Positions 34,257-46,876 of a DNA stretch of 64,000 nt are shown here, one piece after another (the first letter of the stretch is position 1; every line of letters starts with the position of its first letter). The stretch covers positions 14,660,020-14,724,019 of the forward strand of contig NC_051138.1 of assembly GCF_014839805.1 (NCBI RefSeq), given 5' to 3'. The stretch is from Manduca sexta (Eukaryota > Arthropoda > Insecta > Lepidoptera > Sphingidae). A program made the position numbers and the translations under genes. A model generated the notes under the pieces. The model had not been told where the DNA came from, ran no database searches, and worked only from the letters and a program-made list of their open reading frames with translations.

Positions 34257-34581
34257 TATCAGCCCTGTATTATATACTGTTCCACTGCTGGGCACGGATC
34301 TCCTCTACTACTGAGAGGGTTTAAACTTTAAGCCTTACTCCACCACGTTGGCGTAGTGCGAATTGGTAGACTTCACACACCCTCAAAATTCCTCTAAAGA
34401 GCTCCTAAGAATTGCAGGTTTCCTTATGATGTTGTCCTTCACCGTTAAAGCAAGCGACAATTCACAAAGATGCCACACATCATTTTAGAAAAGTCAGAGA
34501 TGTGTACTTGGGTTTTGAACCTGCGGACATTCGTCTCGGCATTTCGTTCCACAACCAACTAGGCTATCGCGGCTTTACATC
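34257..34581 (-). mobile_element. SINE-B, full length
   Basis: Inverted SINE-B with TCAGCCCTGTATTATATACT at the tail end and the tRNA-like head (inverse of AGCCTAGTTGG) at its right end. Flanked by TGTATATTAA at 34,247-34,256 and 34,582-34,591, a 10-bp duplication (13 bp with one mismatch). A REP-G copy starts a few bases beyond the right duplication. Confidence 0.82.
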
Positions 34582-34604
34582 TGTATATTAAAAACCAACC
34601 AATA

Positions 34605-34753
34605 CAACTTCTGTAAGCCAGGATCAGCAGTGGCACGCATTTTGTGACACCGAGCAGTGAAGCTCGGCGAGTCTCAGGGAAAACTAATTTGTCATTATCC
34701 CGCAACGAAATTAATCAAATAGAAATATATGGAGGAGTTAGAAATATTAATTG
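34605..34753 (+). repeat. REP-G copy 1, unrecognised ~150-bp repeat
   Basis: Matches 45,719-45,869 along its length in the same orientation, with a run of identity from CGGCGAGTCTCAGGGAAAAC to CGCAACGAAATT. By eye the copies agree at about nine in ten positions. A small stem CCGAGC...GCTCGG lies at about 34,650-34,667. No tRNA boxes, poly(A), inverted ends or open frame explain it. Confidence 0.7.
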
Positions 34754-35744
34754 ATATAAAACCTATAATTCAAAAAAGTCATGAAACTAGCTAGTTTTAA
34801 AAGGAAAGTAATAGGGAAATCTGATACTAAAATCAATCTACGATCAGGGTTCCAGCGCCCAGTGCCATAGTAGCAATTAAACAAGTCCCTGGAATTCTTT
34901 ATCTATCCCGTAGGAATTCGTGGACTTCCTGGTGTCTCCTGTCGCCTCACGACAATGTAAAACGTTTTCTCAAAGCTAATTGTATCACAACCCTTTGTTC
35001 ATTAGGGACTGAATTATTTAACTAAATCTCGAAGGCGCCATACCATGCGGCCAAAGATAAGCGAAAGAAAACATTAGTTAAAACTCGGTTCAAGACTTAA
35101 CACCAATTAAAGGCGTCAAATGGAAAAAAGCCCGTCTCCTAACCAACCACACCTCATTAAAGTAATTAGTACGAAAAAATACTAAAGCAAAATGTCGATC
35201 AGCATCCCGGGGCATCGGGCAATTCCGGGTGCAGGAGTAGTGTAAGGGGTAGGGTTGTCACGAAATAAAAAAGTTTTTTTTTGCGAATTTTATTTTATAT
35301 TTTCTACAAAGATCTGAGTATCCACTGATGTCCACCTTCTTTGTATTCCGACAAGATATGGCAATTGCTGAGGTTCTCAAATGTTCTTTAAAATATAATA
35401 TTTACAAAATGCATTACGTTTTATAACTGTTTTTGTTATTAAAACTGTTCCGCTGTAGTCAAACGATAGCTGTTTTGTACTATGTAGGGACATTATATAA
35501 AGATTAAACATTAAGATGTAAGAAAATGGGTCGTTCCTCAATCGGGACTCGAATCTTGTCTTCGACTTATCTAGAAGCTGTTCCACCCACACTGGGACTT
35601 CGAGAATCGGCACATGAGATAGGCACAATACAATTTTTTTTTTTTGGAAATTGTCAGTTCTGTATTATATACAGTACTACTCAGGTTTACAGTGATATAC
35701 TCGTATCTTAGTAGATGCTATTTGTACGTATACTCAAACATCAT
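34754..35744. other. Mostly unique sequence
   Basis: A GTCAGTTCTGTATTATATAC word at about 35,655-35,675 looks like a stray SINE-B tail end. Otherwise nothing recognised. Confidence 0.35.
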
Positions 35745-35925
35745 GAGAGGGAGAGTGTTGATTACCGGTGGAGGATCATCCCTCGTCAGTAAACACAACA
35801 ATGCTGGCCTGTTTGTAACCGGATACACCCCAGTACGCGACACTTATGTGGGCTACTATGGCGGATTGCCTTGCGTAAGATGGCCTCTATCCGGGCGAAT
35901 ATAAATGTTCTACCATCAGCCTTTA
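35745..35925 (-). repeat. REP-E copy, long, diverged
   Basis: Has TCATCCCTCGTCAGTAAACA, GCTGGCCTGTTTGTAACCGG, GTACGCGACACTTATGTGGG and TATCCGGGCGAATATAAATG in the inverse of the 7.7-kb order. Open frames on both strands are repeat sequence. Confidence 0.65.
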
Positions 35926-37590
35926 GAGTGAAACTTGAAACAGTGATTTGAATCTCGATGAAACGAAAATGCGTCACGATATTTGAAAAAGGAACAGCGT
36001 TCCAGCCTTCATACACTGCATCATTATATTTTTTATATATTCTGTTTTTAGTTCGCGCCCATATCTAGGAACAAACAAGCCATAATGTATGTCAAATGCT
36101 CTAGCGTGGCAGCCCTGGGGGCACCGTTGAGCGCCGTATCAAGATAGTCCGGGAGCTTGCTAATGAAAAGCACCTTGTGAGCTTTATTAAGTCTAATGTA
36201 TTCAGTCGATGCTCTAACCGATTACGTGCCAAATGTCAAACGTACTATGTTCCAGCAAGCGTGATGAATTACCGGCTTTATTTGATTGTGCGGATGGTTG
36301 TGATTTGCCCAATTAAAATGAGTTTGGGAAAAGTCATTTTTGTGTAAATGTTGTTTAATTTTATATACTTTGTAATGTTATTGTAAGTATTGAAAGGCTT
36401 ACGAAGCATGGAACCGATACGTCTCGCGATAAATTTATATAACAAATAATGTGTCCCCGAAATCATAATGTGGTATCTAAAAATGCCTTACAAACATACA
36501 AGGAACATGTCGAATCCGATCTCATCATTCGGACTTTCCAAAATTCATTTTAAATTATTTAAAAACCCTAGTTTACTTTGAACTTCGCCGGACCACACGT
36601 AATTAAAACAAATATACAAAAAAAATGCTTTTATGAAAACGATTATTGCCAATTCGCATTCTTTCATTTGCCCGCGCATTAGGTCGACAACATTTTTATT
36701 ATTCAGAGAACTTTGTCTCGGTGAGTTTAATACATTTATAAGTTTATGTGGACATTACTAAGTTGTCGATTGACTGGCGCTGAGCATGGGTTCGTGGGAT
36801 TGGTAAGTAAATGTGGAGACCACCCTGAATGCGATTTGTTTGGCATAACTGCGGGATTCCTTGGAGCAACAATATCATTGAATATCAATATGGCGTTAAT
36901 ATTCAAGTTCAGGGGAGTATATTACATCTCATTATTGGATCTGTTTATTTTACAAATTCTGTTGGTTATAAATTCAACATAAAACATTTCGTTTTATAAA
37001 TTAATTCAGTTTATCCAATTCAACGGATATTGCTTTGATCTTTGACGTTTACTGCATTTATTCGCTTCAAGTCAATCGGATGAGAACCGAACATTAGACG
37101 GCAGTCTTTAATGTTTCGATCACATTACCGGTTATGTACTGATATCATTACTCGTTATTTTATTAGCGGCCATAAATACGCGCAATGGACTTATATGATT
37201 TAAAAAAAGGTTGACCAATTAAAAATTGCACGAAACGAGAATATACCGAAATATCACCGATACCTTTTAATGAAGATTGTATAATTTATTTAATCAAGTT
37301 TTACTTTGTATTCATATATAATTAACTCCAGGATATCTTAATGACTTACTATTTAAATCAAGTTAATGTACTGAACTATTTATTACATAATTTTTTTATG
37401 TTGAATGGCCTTTCAAAATCACATTAACGTCATCTATAAAATCAAATTAACGACTTCTGGGTATTCTCATCAAGGACACCATTTTTCGTCAATTTGAAAA
37501 AAATAAAACTTCTTAAGGAAAAGCTTGGAGCTTTACCAAGAACATGTTTTGTTGATAAAATATTATTATAAATTCTCTAATAATTATTTA
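35926..37590. other. Unique sequence, no gene supported
   Basis: Frames at 36,278-36,466 and 36,746-36,982 have no recognisable features. Nothing else was seen. Confidence 0.4.
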
Positions 37591-37839
37591 GACTGTCTTG
37601 GTGGCGTAGTTGTTCTGCATACGCGATATGACAGCACTCTGAGGTCCTGGGTTCGAATCTTGGGTCGGGCAAAGTGATATTTAGGTTTTTCTGCTCAGTA
37701 TCAGCTCGGAGTCTGGAATTTGTGCCCGATAGGCTCGCCCCCTATCACATCCTGGGACGGAACACACTTGGCGAAAAGTGGGTGCCCTGGTTGCGCCTCT
37801 GCATACCCCTCGGGGATCAATGCGTGATGTTGTGTGTGT
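37591..37839 (+). mobile_element. SINE-A, full length, moderately diverged
   Basis: Head GACTGTCTTGGTGGCGTAGT, box B GGGTTCGAATCTTGGG, body GCTCGGAGTCTGGAATTTGT and tail ending GTGATGTTGTGTGTG. It lacks the ATATGGCG word present in other copies. Flanking duplication is not clear (TAATTATTTA against TAATACTTATTT). Confidence 0.82.
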
Positions 37840-38126
37840 AATACTTATTTGAAGACAACCAAATCCTTATAAACTAGTTGAACAGCATGCAGCGCGAATT
37901 GTCAATTGCTGACAGCTATGTAAAATTAATATTGTCGTTAAATTTTCTAATATTCCAGTCAAGTTTCTTAATTTTTTATTAAAGAACCTTCACCTAATAA
38001 TATTTAACACATCAAAAAATAATTAGTGAAATTGTTCCATCCGTTCACGCGTGATGACCAAGGGAAATAGAGATTTATTTTTATATATAAACGAATAAAA
38101 ATATATTTCCGTCTTATTTACTCTAC
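37840..38126. other. Unique spacer
   Basis: AT-rich, nothing recognised. Confidence 0.3.
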
Positions 38127-38186
38127 ATCACCCAAATTACCATTCAAATTATATTGAAATTTAATTAGAATGGTAATTTGGGTGAT
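38127..38186. repeat. Perfect 19-bp inverted repeat hairpin
   Basis: ATCACCCAAATTACCATTC at 38,127-38,145 is exactly complementary to 38,168-38,186, with a 22-nt AT-rich loop. It could fold as a strong stem-loop or cruciform. No flanking duplication or related copy was seen. Confidence 0.7.
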
Positions 38187-38487
38187 ATAGACCCTTAGTA
38201 TCCAATACTCGATGAAGACTTCACCCTTCAATTACTATGAAACGTCCAGGAGCATCTGTTGAATCATAAAGCTTAGATTTATTGCGGTGCTAACCGTGCC
38301 ATGCCACTGTGGTCCTAAACGCCATAAAATTCTCCTCGACAATGAAAAAGGTTTAGAATTCGCCGTGTGTTGTGAATGTTTGGTGAAAGTAATGGTGATG
38401 TGTAAATATTGCTCGAATCTATTAATAAATATTATATTTATCCAGGTTTAAATAATTAATCTAAACTACACTGAATTATATATTTTT
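38187..38487. other. Unique spacer
   Basis: Nothing recognised apart from a weak resemblance to 27,350-27,410. Confidence 0.3.
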
Positions 38488-38800
38488 ATTGCTTTGAATG
38501 AGGAGACGAGCTTGCCGTTCGCCTGATGGTAAGCGATATGATCGCCCGTGAGCAGTAGAAACACCATCCAACACCTTGAATTATAAAGTATTGTCTAGTA
38601 TTCCACTGCGCTCATCATCCGGAGACATGAGATGTTAAGTCTCATTATGTCCAGTAGATACACTGGTTACAATGTCCTTCAAACCGGAACACAACAATAA
38701 CTACACACTGGTGCTTGACGGCGAATTAGACATTCTGATGGTATTTACCCAGACGGACTCTCACATATGACAGATCTACCATCAAAATGAGTGTGTTTCG
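38488..38800 (-). repeat. REP-C copy 2, full length
   Basis: Uninterrupted inverse of the copy at 4.3 kb, from GAGGAGACGAGCTTGCCGTT to ACGGACTCTCACATATGACA. It gives the family's length as about 310-325 bp. No terminal duplications were made out. Confidence 0.72.
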
Positions 38801-40812
38801 TTTCATTTTTAGTCAATATACAAAAAGATATTATTTGTTAAACATTTTAATAAAATTATAAAAGGTAGGGCATCGCAAATCATTTTGGAGTAATGAGCAA
38901 TTACTGTACGAGGTGAAAAATATATTTTTTATTACATGACATTACATTTGGACTGTATGGCACGTCCAATAAGGTCTAGAATTGTGATATTATTTGCTAG
39001 GATACAAAGATATACAAAGTATGAATATTATTCCGATTACTTAATTTACTCTGTTTAGACTCTGCCTATACGTCATACCATTGCTCCTATACGTCAAGTT
39101 TTCGGCAAACATCAAGCAAAGTTTATAGAGTTTACTAGCAATTAGTATTGTATTCCCACTATAGCAATTTAAACAAAAAACACATTAAAATTAACGACCA
39201 TGACGGCTGTATGTTCAAATTCTTTGTACTCAGCGCTCCTGTTTAAAGTATTAAAAATGTATGAGCGTTTTGTTCTTGCTGCGAACTAGAGATTTCTGTA
39301 TTTCCATTGGTATTATTATTTGAGAAAAAAATTAAGTTTTAAAACAATTGTTGGAAACGTTTTTCTTTCAAATTATTTCCTTTTAATTTTTGGGACAAAA
39401 TTGATGTCATTATCATTAAATATTATATTTTTAGAGACTCATATAATGATATAGCGCGTTTCATATTTTACAATCAATAAGTATTAAATCTTGAAATCGA
39501 AATTCAATTCTATTGCAATACTTTCTTCGCTCCTATAGTAGCTTTAAATAAAACAAAAAAATACAATAGCAAAACATAAAACGTAAAATGTCAACAAAAC
39601 CCACTGAGCTTCGGGCGACAACAATAGCACGCACAAGCGATTTTAAATCGTATCAAAACAATTTAAAGTTTAATTCCATACAAACGCGTGTATAATGGAG
39701 ACTATAAACCATAGAGTGGCGATCGAAGCAGTGTTGCCAGCCGATTCGAAATTATTCCTTTTTTCTCATTTCAAGCGCAATTTGTTGCGGCATGGAATAG
39801 TTTTGGAATAATTTAACAAAAGTTATAGAGGCAGCTTGAAATGCGTGCTGTGGGTTTGTACCCTTAATGGGGAACGACTATATTGCAATACGAAAAGTTC
39901 AGTTTCTTTATGGCTTGGATGACCTTAACCGCATACCACTGTACAGATAGAAGACGCTAAACGGTAGGAAATACTGGCATAAATAAAAAAAATATTTCTA
40001 TACCTACATAGATTATAAATCCAGCCACTCGTATAGCCTCAATAAAAAATATCTAACCTAACGCCATCTATTATCCTTGCCCGTAAACAAATACTGCCAA
40101 CACAAAAAAATAATTACCAACCAATAGGAAACTAACGAATCCCTAAATCCGAAATAGGATCGCGGCTGGATCTAAATAGTTTTGGTGCGTTGTCCGCGTC
40201 GCATTAGACGTAACTGGTACATGTATAAGGGCTGTAATGGCTTGCATTCCGTAGAATTTCCAATTACGGCCATATTGGGCCAGCGGCCATTGTACAGATA
40301 GCACACATGGGCCGTGTTAAGCTCGCCACATACTCTCAGATTACCACGATAGGGATTAGGAATTATTTAGATTTTGCATCTTTGTCTTGAAATTTATACC
40401 CTAAGTAATTACGGGATTCTAATGTTTGTGTATCGTGGAGTTGGTAGCGAGTTTGTGGTTTCTAAACAACTTTATTATAAAGAGGTGAAGTTTTTTTAAG
40501 CAGTTTATTTCTATGATACTCAACTATTACAAAAATACCTTTACAGAGTGTTAGGAACACGTTAAATAATCTAAGTAATTGAGCTGTTTTAATTGGATTT
40601 AATAATGTAGGAAAAAAATCATCCAATGGATGCTGTAAAAATAATATTTATAATTTGAAAAGCAAGACAAAGGGAGAGAATTCACCAGACTTTAGTCGTT
40701 GTTTCAATTTTACTGAATGTATCTGTAACATAATAATATTGTCTTTATAATGAAGTATATTATTAGATATAATCCTGTATAACTTCTCCTTAGATAGTTA
40801 TTTCCGAATTTC
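38801..40812. other. Unique sequence; GC-richer patch at 40,150-40,340
   Basis: The patch (GATCGCGGCTGGATC, GGCCATATTGGGCCAGCGGC) stands out but encodes nothing evident. The rest is AT-rich. Confidence 0.35.
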
Positions 40813-40824
40813 TATATGTGAATT

Positions 40825-41166
40825 ATCAAGCGGTGATAGCCTAGTTGGGTGTAGAATGGACTGCCGAGACGAATGTCCGCAGGTTCAAATCTCAAGGGCT
40901 CACCCCTCTGACTTTTCTAAAAAAAACCATGTATGTATTCTTTGTGAATTTATCGTTCACTTTAACGGTGAAGGAAAACATCGTGAGGAAACCTGCATAT
41001 CTGAGAAGTTCTCTATAGGAATTTTGAAGGTGTGTGAAGTCTACCAATCCACACTAGGCCAGCGTGGTGGACTAAGGTCTAATCCCTCTCAGTAGTAGAG
41101 GAGGCCCGTGCTCAGCGGTAGGCAAGTATATAATACAGGGCTGATATTATTATTATTATTATTATT
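40825..41166 (+). mobile_element. SINE-B, full length with (ATT)n tail
   Basis: tRNA-like head (GATAGCCTAGTTGGGTG; GCAGGTTCAAATCTCAAGG), complete body and a tail of ATT repeats. Exact 12-bp duplications TATATGTGAATT lie at 40,813-40,824 and 41,167-41,178. It is the clearest SINE-B copy in the window. The 79-codon frame inside it is not a gene. Confidence 0.9.
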
Positions 41167-41178
41167 TATATGTGAATT

Positions 41179-41384
41179 TACCAACCTTTTGTAGACACGC
41201 ATGCCCAAATATATTTTAATAGGTAAGGTAGAAGGTTCACATTGACGATAAATGTATTTTAAAGTTATGCTCCATTTAATTAATTATAATTATAACGTCA
41301 AAGATTACATGGGATTTTTTTAATGCAGGCTTTTTTATATATTATAAACTAACTGTGGTTTTTGATAAATAAATAAAATATATT
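41179..41384. other. Unique spacer
   Basis: Contains TAATAG|GTAAGG at about 41,222, which lacks a pyrimidine tract. Nothing else. Confidence 0.3.
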
Positions 41385-41550
41385 CGATTCTCGGGTAAGA
41401 CAAAGTGGTATTGGCTTTTTCGACTCTGTAACATGAGTTCATGTTGAGCTCATATTATCGGAGTCTGGAATTTATAGCCAATATATAATATAGACAGAAA
41501 AGTGGAGCCTCTGCTTACACCTTCCGTGAGTGGGTATGTCTTTTTATATA
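41385..41550 (+). mobile_element. Degenerate SINE-A-like copy
   Basis: ATTCTCGGGTAAGACAAAGT, TATTGGCTTTTTCGACTC, TCGGAGTCTGGAATTTATAG and GAAAAGTGGAGCCTCTGC follow the order of SINE-A's second half of head and body. Heavily mutated. Confidence 0.45.
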
Positions 41551-42689
41551 CTAACTGCCTTAAAATTAGGGTTGTATATGCTTATAATGATTAGACTATT
41601 AGCGAACAATTCTTCGAACACAACTATGGGTTATAAGTAACAAATACATCTAAATAAGCTGTTTCTTCACTCGTGTTCGTGACTATTCGTATGTACTCGG
41701 CAAACATTTTTATCAGAGGTATTTATTAAGTGTTTGTCTTACTGTCAATAGACCCTTAACGTCATAGGAAGCTAGACCAAACGCTATGAAGACGTTTCAA
41801 AGTATACAGCGTTTATTATTAAGGCCCGATTATTTTAATAGTAAATAAGCCCTCTAAAATACTTATTTACAACGACCTAACACACCCAATTAATTTCCCA
41901 GTACACGGTGGAGTTATGTGAATTTGTTCACGCGGTGGTGCGGCGGCGCAGCGCGACGGGATCTCAGTAACCCCGAGGCGTGATTCCCGCAATATCCCCG
42001 GTCCATATTTGGCGTCGGTTAGGACCTATTTAGTGTTTAGTGACAATTAAGCTACTGCGGTGGCTGTGGCTCACGAATACTATTAGCATGCCCTCGTCGA
42101 TTTTATTGGCCGGTTATTTTAATGGGCACTGATTTTGTTGTGTTATTATTGAGAATTGTTTTGGGGTTTTGTGGGAACACGCAAAGGTGGTGCAGTTGTG
42201 TTGTGGACGGAGTTTTTGTGTTTCGGATATGAAGAGCTGAAAGAAGTGAGGTTATTCCGAAAATTGCTAGTACTGTTTGATTTAATATTTTATAAAGGAA
42301 AATGAAATAGTCTTTGATAATTTTACAGTACTAAAACACAACAACGACAAATATTTTTTAAATTATAAATAGATTGTTCTTTTTCTAGATCTTTATAGAA
42401 CTGTGAGAATCAAAGCTATCTCAAATACAAAATCCGACACCAAATTACAACGTTGGCCGTATAAACAGCAATCATTTTGCAACATTTGAAATCATAAAAC
42501 TTACCGTCAATTAACATTAATAAAATTTTATGGGGCGTAATTCAATTGGAATACTCTAAACTGTAAAAATGTCGGCCAGCTGACGGTGTCCACTGCACTT
42601 GGACAAAGATTGCCAAAGTCAAATTTGAGATTATTGTTTCTATGAATATTAGAGCTTTATTCACATTTTTGCTGCATGTAACAGATTAT
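41551..42689. other. Unique sequence; GC-rich patch at 41,925-42,120
   Basis: The patch (GGTGGTGCGGCGGCGCAGCG, GCTACTGCGGTGGCTGTGGC) is among the most GC-rich in the window. No frame or repeat explains it; a regulatory or exonic origin is possible. The rest is AT-rich. Confidence 0.35.
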
Positions 42690-42825
42690 AGGAGTTTTAA
42701 TAAGATTAATATCGACCCGACGTCTGGGATTCGTACTCGGTATGGCGATAATCACATCATGGAACGAAACACGACAAAAATTGTGTGCCACATCCTCTGC
42801 CTACCCCTTCGGGGATAAGCCATAA
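42690..42825 (+). mobile_element. Degenerate SINE-A-like copy
   Basis: GTCTGGGATTCGTACTCGGT resembles a decayed box B. GGTATGGCGATAATCACATC, ATGGAACGAAACACG and CTACCCCTTCGGGGATAAGC follow SINE-A's body and tail order. The middle is shortened. Confidence 0.5.
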
Positions 42826-43014
42826 AAATGACAAATTAAATATATTGTTTTATTAAATGAATTATTTTTCGCGTCATTTTAAAACCTTACCACATCTATC
42901 GTTGCTGAGTTGAAAGTCAGGCTTTATAATTATAACTGAATGACAATAAGAGAAGGATGATGAAATATTGATTTTTTATATGGCATGGTAAAGTAACCGC
43001 ATCGTTCCTGAAGG
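42826..43014. other. Unique spacer
   Basis: AT-rich, nothing recognised. Confidence 0.3.
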
Positions 43015-43185
43015 CCCAGATAGTGTTAGATAGCGAGAGATCATCATCGCTCGCCAGTTGACACAATTTTGCCGGTCTGTTTGAACCGAATATACACAAA
43101 CTGATCCCGAAATGTGGCACCCTTAGATGGGCCACTATGGTGCGTTTTAACACCTCATTTATGGTCGCTATCTAAGCGGATACAA
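43015..43185 (-). repeat. REP-E copy, long
   Basis: Has ATCATCGCTCGCCAGTTGAC, GCCGGTCTGTTTGAACCGAA, GATCCCGAAATGTGGCACCC and GCTATCTAAGCGGATACAAA in inverse order to the 7.7-kb copy. Confidence 0.62.
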
Positions 43186-45718
43186 AGTGCATCCTCCAAC
43201 ACTTTTAGAGAACCACGCCTAAATCTCTATCAATTTCCAACATCAATTAACAATTTGATGAAGAAAAATGATGAGAGAGCGCACATACAAATAAAGGACA
43301 TAAAATGGCCAAGTCATCAGTCGGCCGCCGAGTCCCAACATTAAGAACAGTAAAACCTTTGCCTCTCTTTTTGTAACAAGCCTTCGATATGAGAAAAAAA
43401 AGATTAAGCAGTCGTTATTCTGCATTTGTAATGTCATTTCGTTTTCATTAATGTAGAGTTTTGATGGTGAAACGAAAATTGGGAGCTTAGTTTTTGCTCA
43501 TCGTTTGGTGAGAAAATATTTGGTTTCGAGTTTTGTGCTTAATTAGTGAATTTTGTGCCTTAAGAAAATATTGTATGGAAGTAGTATAAAGCATTAAATA
43601 TTTGGCCTGTACTGTAGTTGTCATTAAGCGTAATCACTGTTTTGTGAAGATAAGAAAGTCATCGGTGGCCTTATAATTTCAAACTATATATTACGTAAGT
43701 ATCTTTAATAATTTTGTATCACTATTTGCAGCTTAGAACTTAAAAAAGAATCTCTTGGGACGTAATGTCTACTTGTTCTTAGTATCTATTCTTGTGCTTG
43801 TGATCTGTTTAAACAACTTTACTCCTTATTACGGTCTAAATAAAGTCCTGTTAAATGGAAGATCGACTCCAATAATAAACGTTGGTTGAAATTTTCTTCA
43901 TCGTTAAACACATTTGGACAAATAAGCGTATATCATAAAACTTAAGCTTATTAATAACGACAACAATGTATTTAATATAAATGAAAAAATTAAGAAATAA
44001 ATTTACAACTCAATAAATTTATATAATGAGATATAAATGTGTCAAAAATATTTTCGAGTATGAGTTAATCACGAACCTTTTGTCAGAGAATACATGTAAA
44101 AGTATGTTGTTGTGTTTATTCGTTTTATTCGCTAATAATATGTCGTAAATTATGTTGGGATGTTTCATTGTACAATTATTAACCCAGAGAGAGCCTTAAT
44201 TAATAAAAACTGAACAGTCATTTATGTACTGTGTTTTAAAGGATAAAATTATAATGTGTAATATTTTTAATCCTTCGTTCCACCGATTCAACATTGAAGT
44301 TTTTAAACCAATTTTTTTATTCTATCGATGTAAAATAAGATAAATTTTATAATTATTTCCAATGCAATGCAACTTGTTCTAAATTTTCGTATATTAGACT
44401 TAATAATTCAGTATTAGTCTCTTAAAAACTAGCGCCTACGAATGTTTGAAACAAATATAAGTATTAGTAATGTATAGACCTTTAACACTAATAATCTTCT
44501 AAAACATTCCTAACTTCCTAATTACATTCGAAACTACCAAGAAACATATCAGCGCTAACCTAAGCCCTCTAATTTCCGACTGAATCAATTTAATGCTAAA
44601 AATAGAAACGTCTTAACCTTTATTTAAATAGCGACGAAATTTAGGGCCACCACTGTAAGTTTTAAAGTTCAAATTTATATGTAGGAAACGTACATCTCTT
44701 ATTGGCCCGGCTTTGTTAACGGTTAGACCTTTTTATAAGCCTGGGATAGTGGGCTGATGGCCGACACTGTAATTTGGGTCTTAAGGGGCGGAGGGGGTAA
44801 TTACACCCTCCACTGTGTCATTGCAGTTGCATCGCCCGTTCTAATTCGTGGTATTGTTATTTGAATTTTTTTATATGATGAGCCTCCTTTCGGTTGTTTT
44901 TTGGAACGTATTACTGTGTATTGCAAATTGCAATTAACGAATACGATTCAAACGTACTAATGTGTTTTTAAGTAAATAATTGTACAATAATAGAGCATTA
45001 AATATACTAACGATCGTTAAATTCTTAGGTAGTTAACGTTTGTACGCGCGTAGGCTGTTAATAGTTTGAAATAATAAACAATAGTATTCAGGTTCTTGTA
45101 TTATTGAAGTATACTGTAGCCAGTATTACCAGGCTTTAGGATTTAACATCAATTTTAAGATAGCAAGTAGTCAGTAACGCAGTAAGGCTTCTTAATTCGT
45201 CTTTCTGAGCTGTATTGGTATATAGAAAATATTCATCACAGTATTATGCATTTGATATCTTTTATTATCAGCCACAATATGTCCATAACAGCTAAACATA
45301 TCAGAATTTACAAAATTAATGATATATTTATGAAAAATTATCGCATAAGATACTTACAATACAATATGCCCTGTTTTATAAATATTAATAATAATAATTA
45401 ACAATACCTTGTTTATCTCTGCATCACTCTTAGGTCGACTGGAACAAAATGCCTTTAGCATTAAGTCCGCCTGTATTCTTCTCTATATAAAGTTAAATAA
45501 ATAAAAATATTGTAATGAAATGACGTAAACTAGTTTGTATGAAAATGTAAAATGTTAAACATGATTCCGTCAATATTAACTCTACCATTAGCTCGGAAAG
45601 CGGTTATCAGAGAAGAACAGACAGGAAACTCTGGTTTTGCTCTTTTCAATATCACTTTAAGGTATAAATAAGTAAAAACTATTCTAATAAGATACTTTCC
45701 CGTCCTCACACCTACCAC
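43186..45718. other. Long unique stretch; GC-richer patch at 44,700-44,850
   Basis: The patch near 44,700-44,850 (GGGGCGGAGGGGGTAATTAC) differs from its AT-rich surroundings. No gene, RNA or repeat was identified in the rest. Confidence 0.38.
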
Positions 45719-45869
45719 TACAACTCCTGTAAGCGACCTTCAGCAGTGGCACGCATTTTATCACACCGAGCAGTGTTGTTCGGCGAGTCTCAGGGAAAAC
45801 TAATTTGTCATTATCCCGCAACGAAATTGATCAAATAGAAAGATAGGGAGGAGTTGGAAATATTAATTG
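45719..45869 (+). repeat. REP-G copy 2
   Basis: Same orientation and length as the 34.6-kb copy. The small stem is kept in changed form: CCGAGC pairs with GTTCGG through one G-T wobble where copy 1 has GCTCGG. No termini or duplication can be defined. Confidence 0.7.
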
Positions 45870-46732
45870 TCCACTTCCCTCCATAGCAATGCGGATGACA
45901 AAACTATTCTAATAAGCCTAGCCTTCATTATAATACTGAAGATATTCACCAACGTCATTACCAGCTATGTCCATTACTGAACCTAGATCAGTAGATCACT
46001 CCCAAAGGTTTCCAGTACAGTTAGACCTGTATCCTTAATATTCTTAAGCGATATTGCGACATCAGATAACCTTAGTGTGGCTCCACCATAAGCGATTAAC
46101 CCGCCGCGTCATTCCACGAAACATTCAACGCTTTATATTTTTTCTAGCACGCCTTTTAGTAAATCATAAATAATAGTGAACAGAGCCCCGATAAATATGA
46201 CTGATGAGTATAAAACATTCTAACGTAAAGGTGATGGATTTGGTTGGGTTTGGAGCACACTGAGACTGGTTGAGTCATCAGATTGTCTAGTTTTTTTAGG
46301 CAGAGTAACTAGTAGCGTAGTTTAGTTATAATGTCATGTACTAAAATATATCGACGCTTTAAAGGCGAGCTAAGCGGCAAGTAGTAAACTTTTGAGTAGA
46401 ACGATTAAAAATTTTGATTTTCGTTAGATAATTCATCATAATTTAATTATTTACTGTATAACAATGTTGTCTAATGATATTAAAATTATCCTAGAGTTAC
46501 CGAACCTAAATCAAACGACGCAGAAAATCTGTCTATTCCAAATATAACTCATTTTCGGCATATTTGTCGCTTAGATATGATTATTTTTCAAGCGTCGATA
46601 TTGTGTCTTCGATAATATTCGTAGCCACGCTTTCATATAATCGTTAATATCAATAGAAAATAAGAAAAATCTATATGAATAACATATCCTAACGATAACT
46701 CGCTTGGATAGGCTGTTCTCATACAAATTTGT
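45870..46732. other. Unique sequence, nothing recognised
   Basis: No frame, RNA gene or repeat seen. Confidence 0.4.
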
Positions 46733-46876
46733 AGCCAGTGTAACTACTGGACATTTAACATCTCATATCTCAGGATGGCGAGCACAGTGAAATACCAACA
46801 ATTGTAATTCGAGATGAATAGTGTTTCTACTGTTTATGGGCGGTCGTATCGCTTACCGTCAGGCGTACGGCAAGAT

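Noticed and set aside
41214..41230. TAATAG|GTAAGG as a splice-like junction
   Set aside because: Upstream sequence is A/T mixed rather than pyrimidine-rich; donor is only fair.
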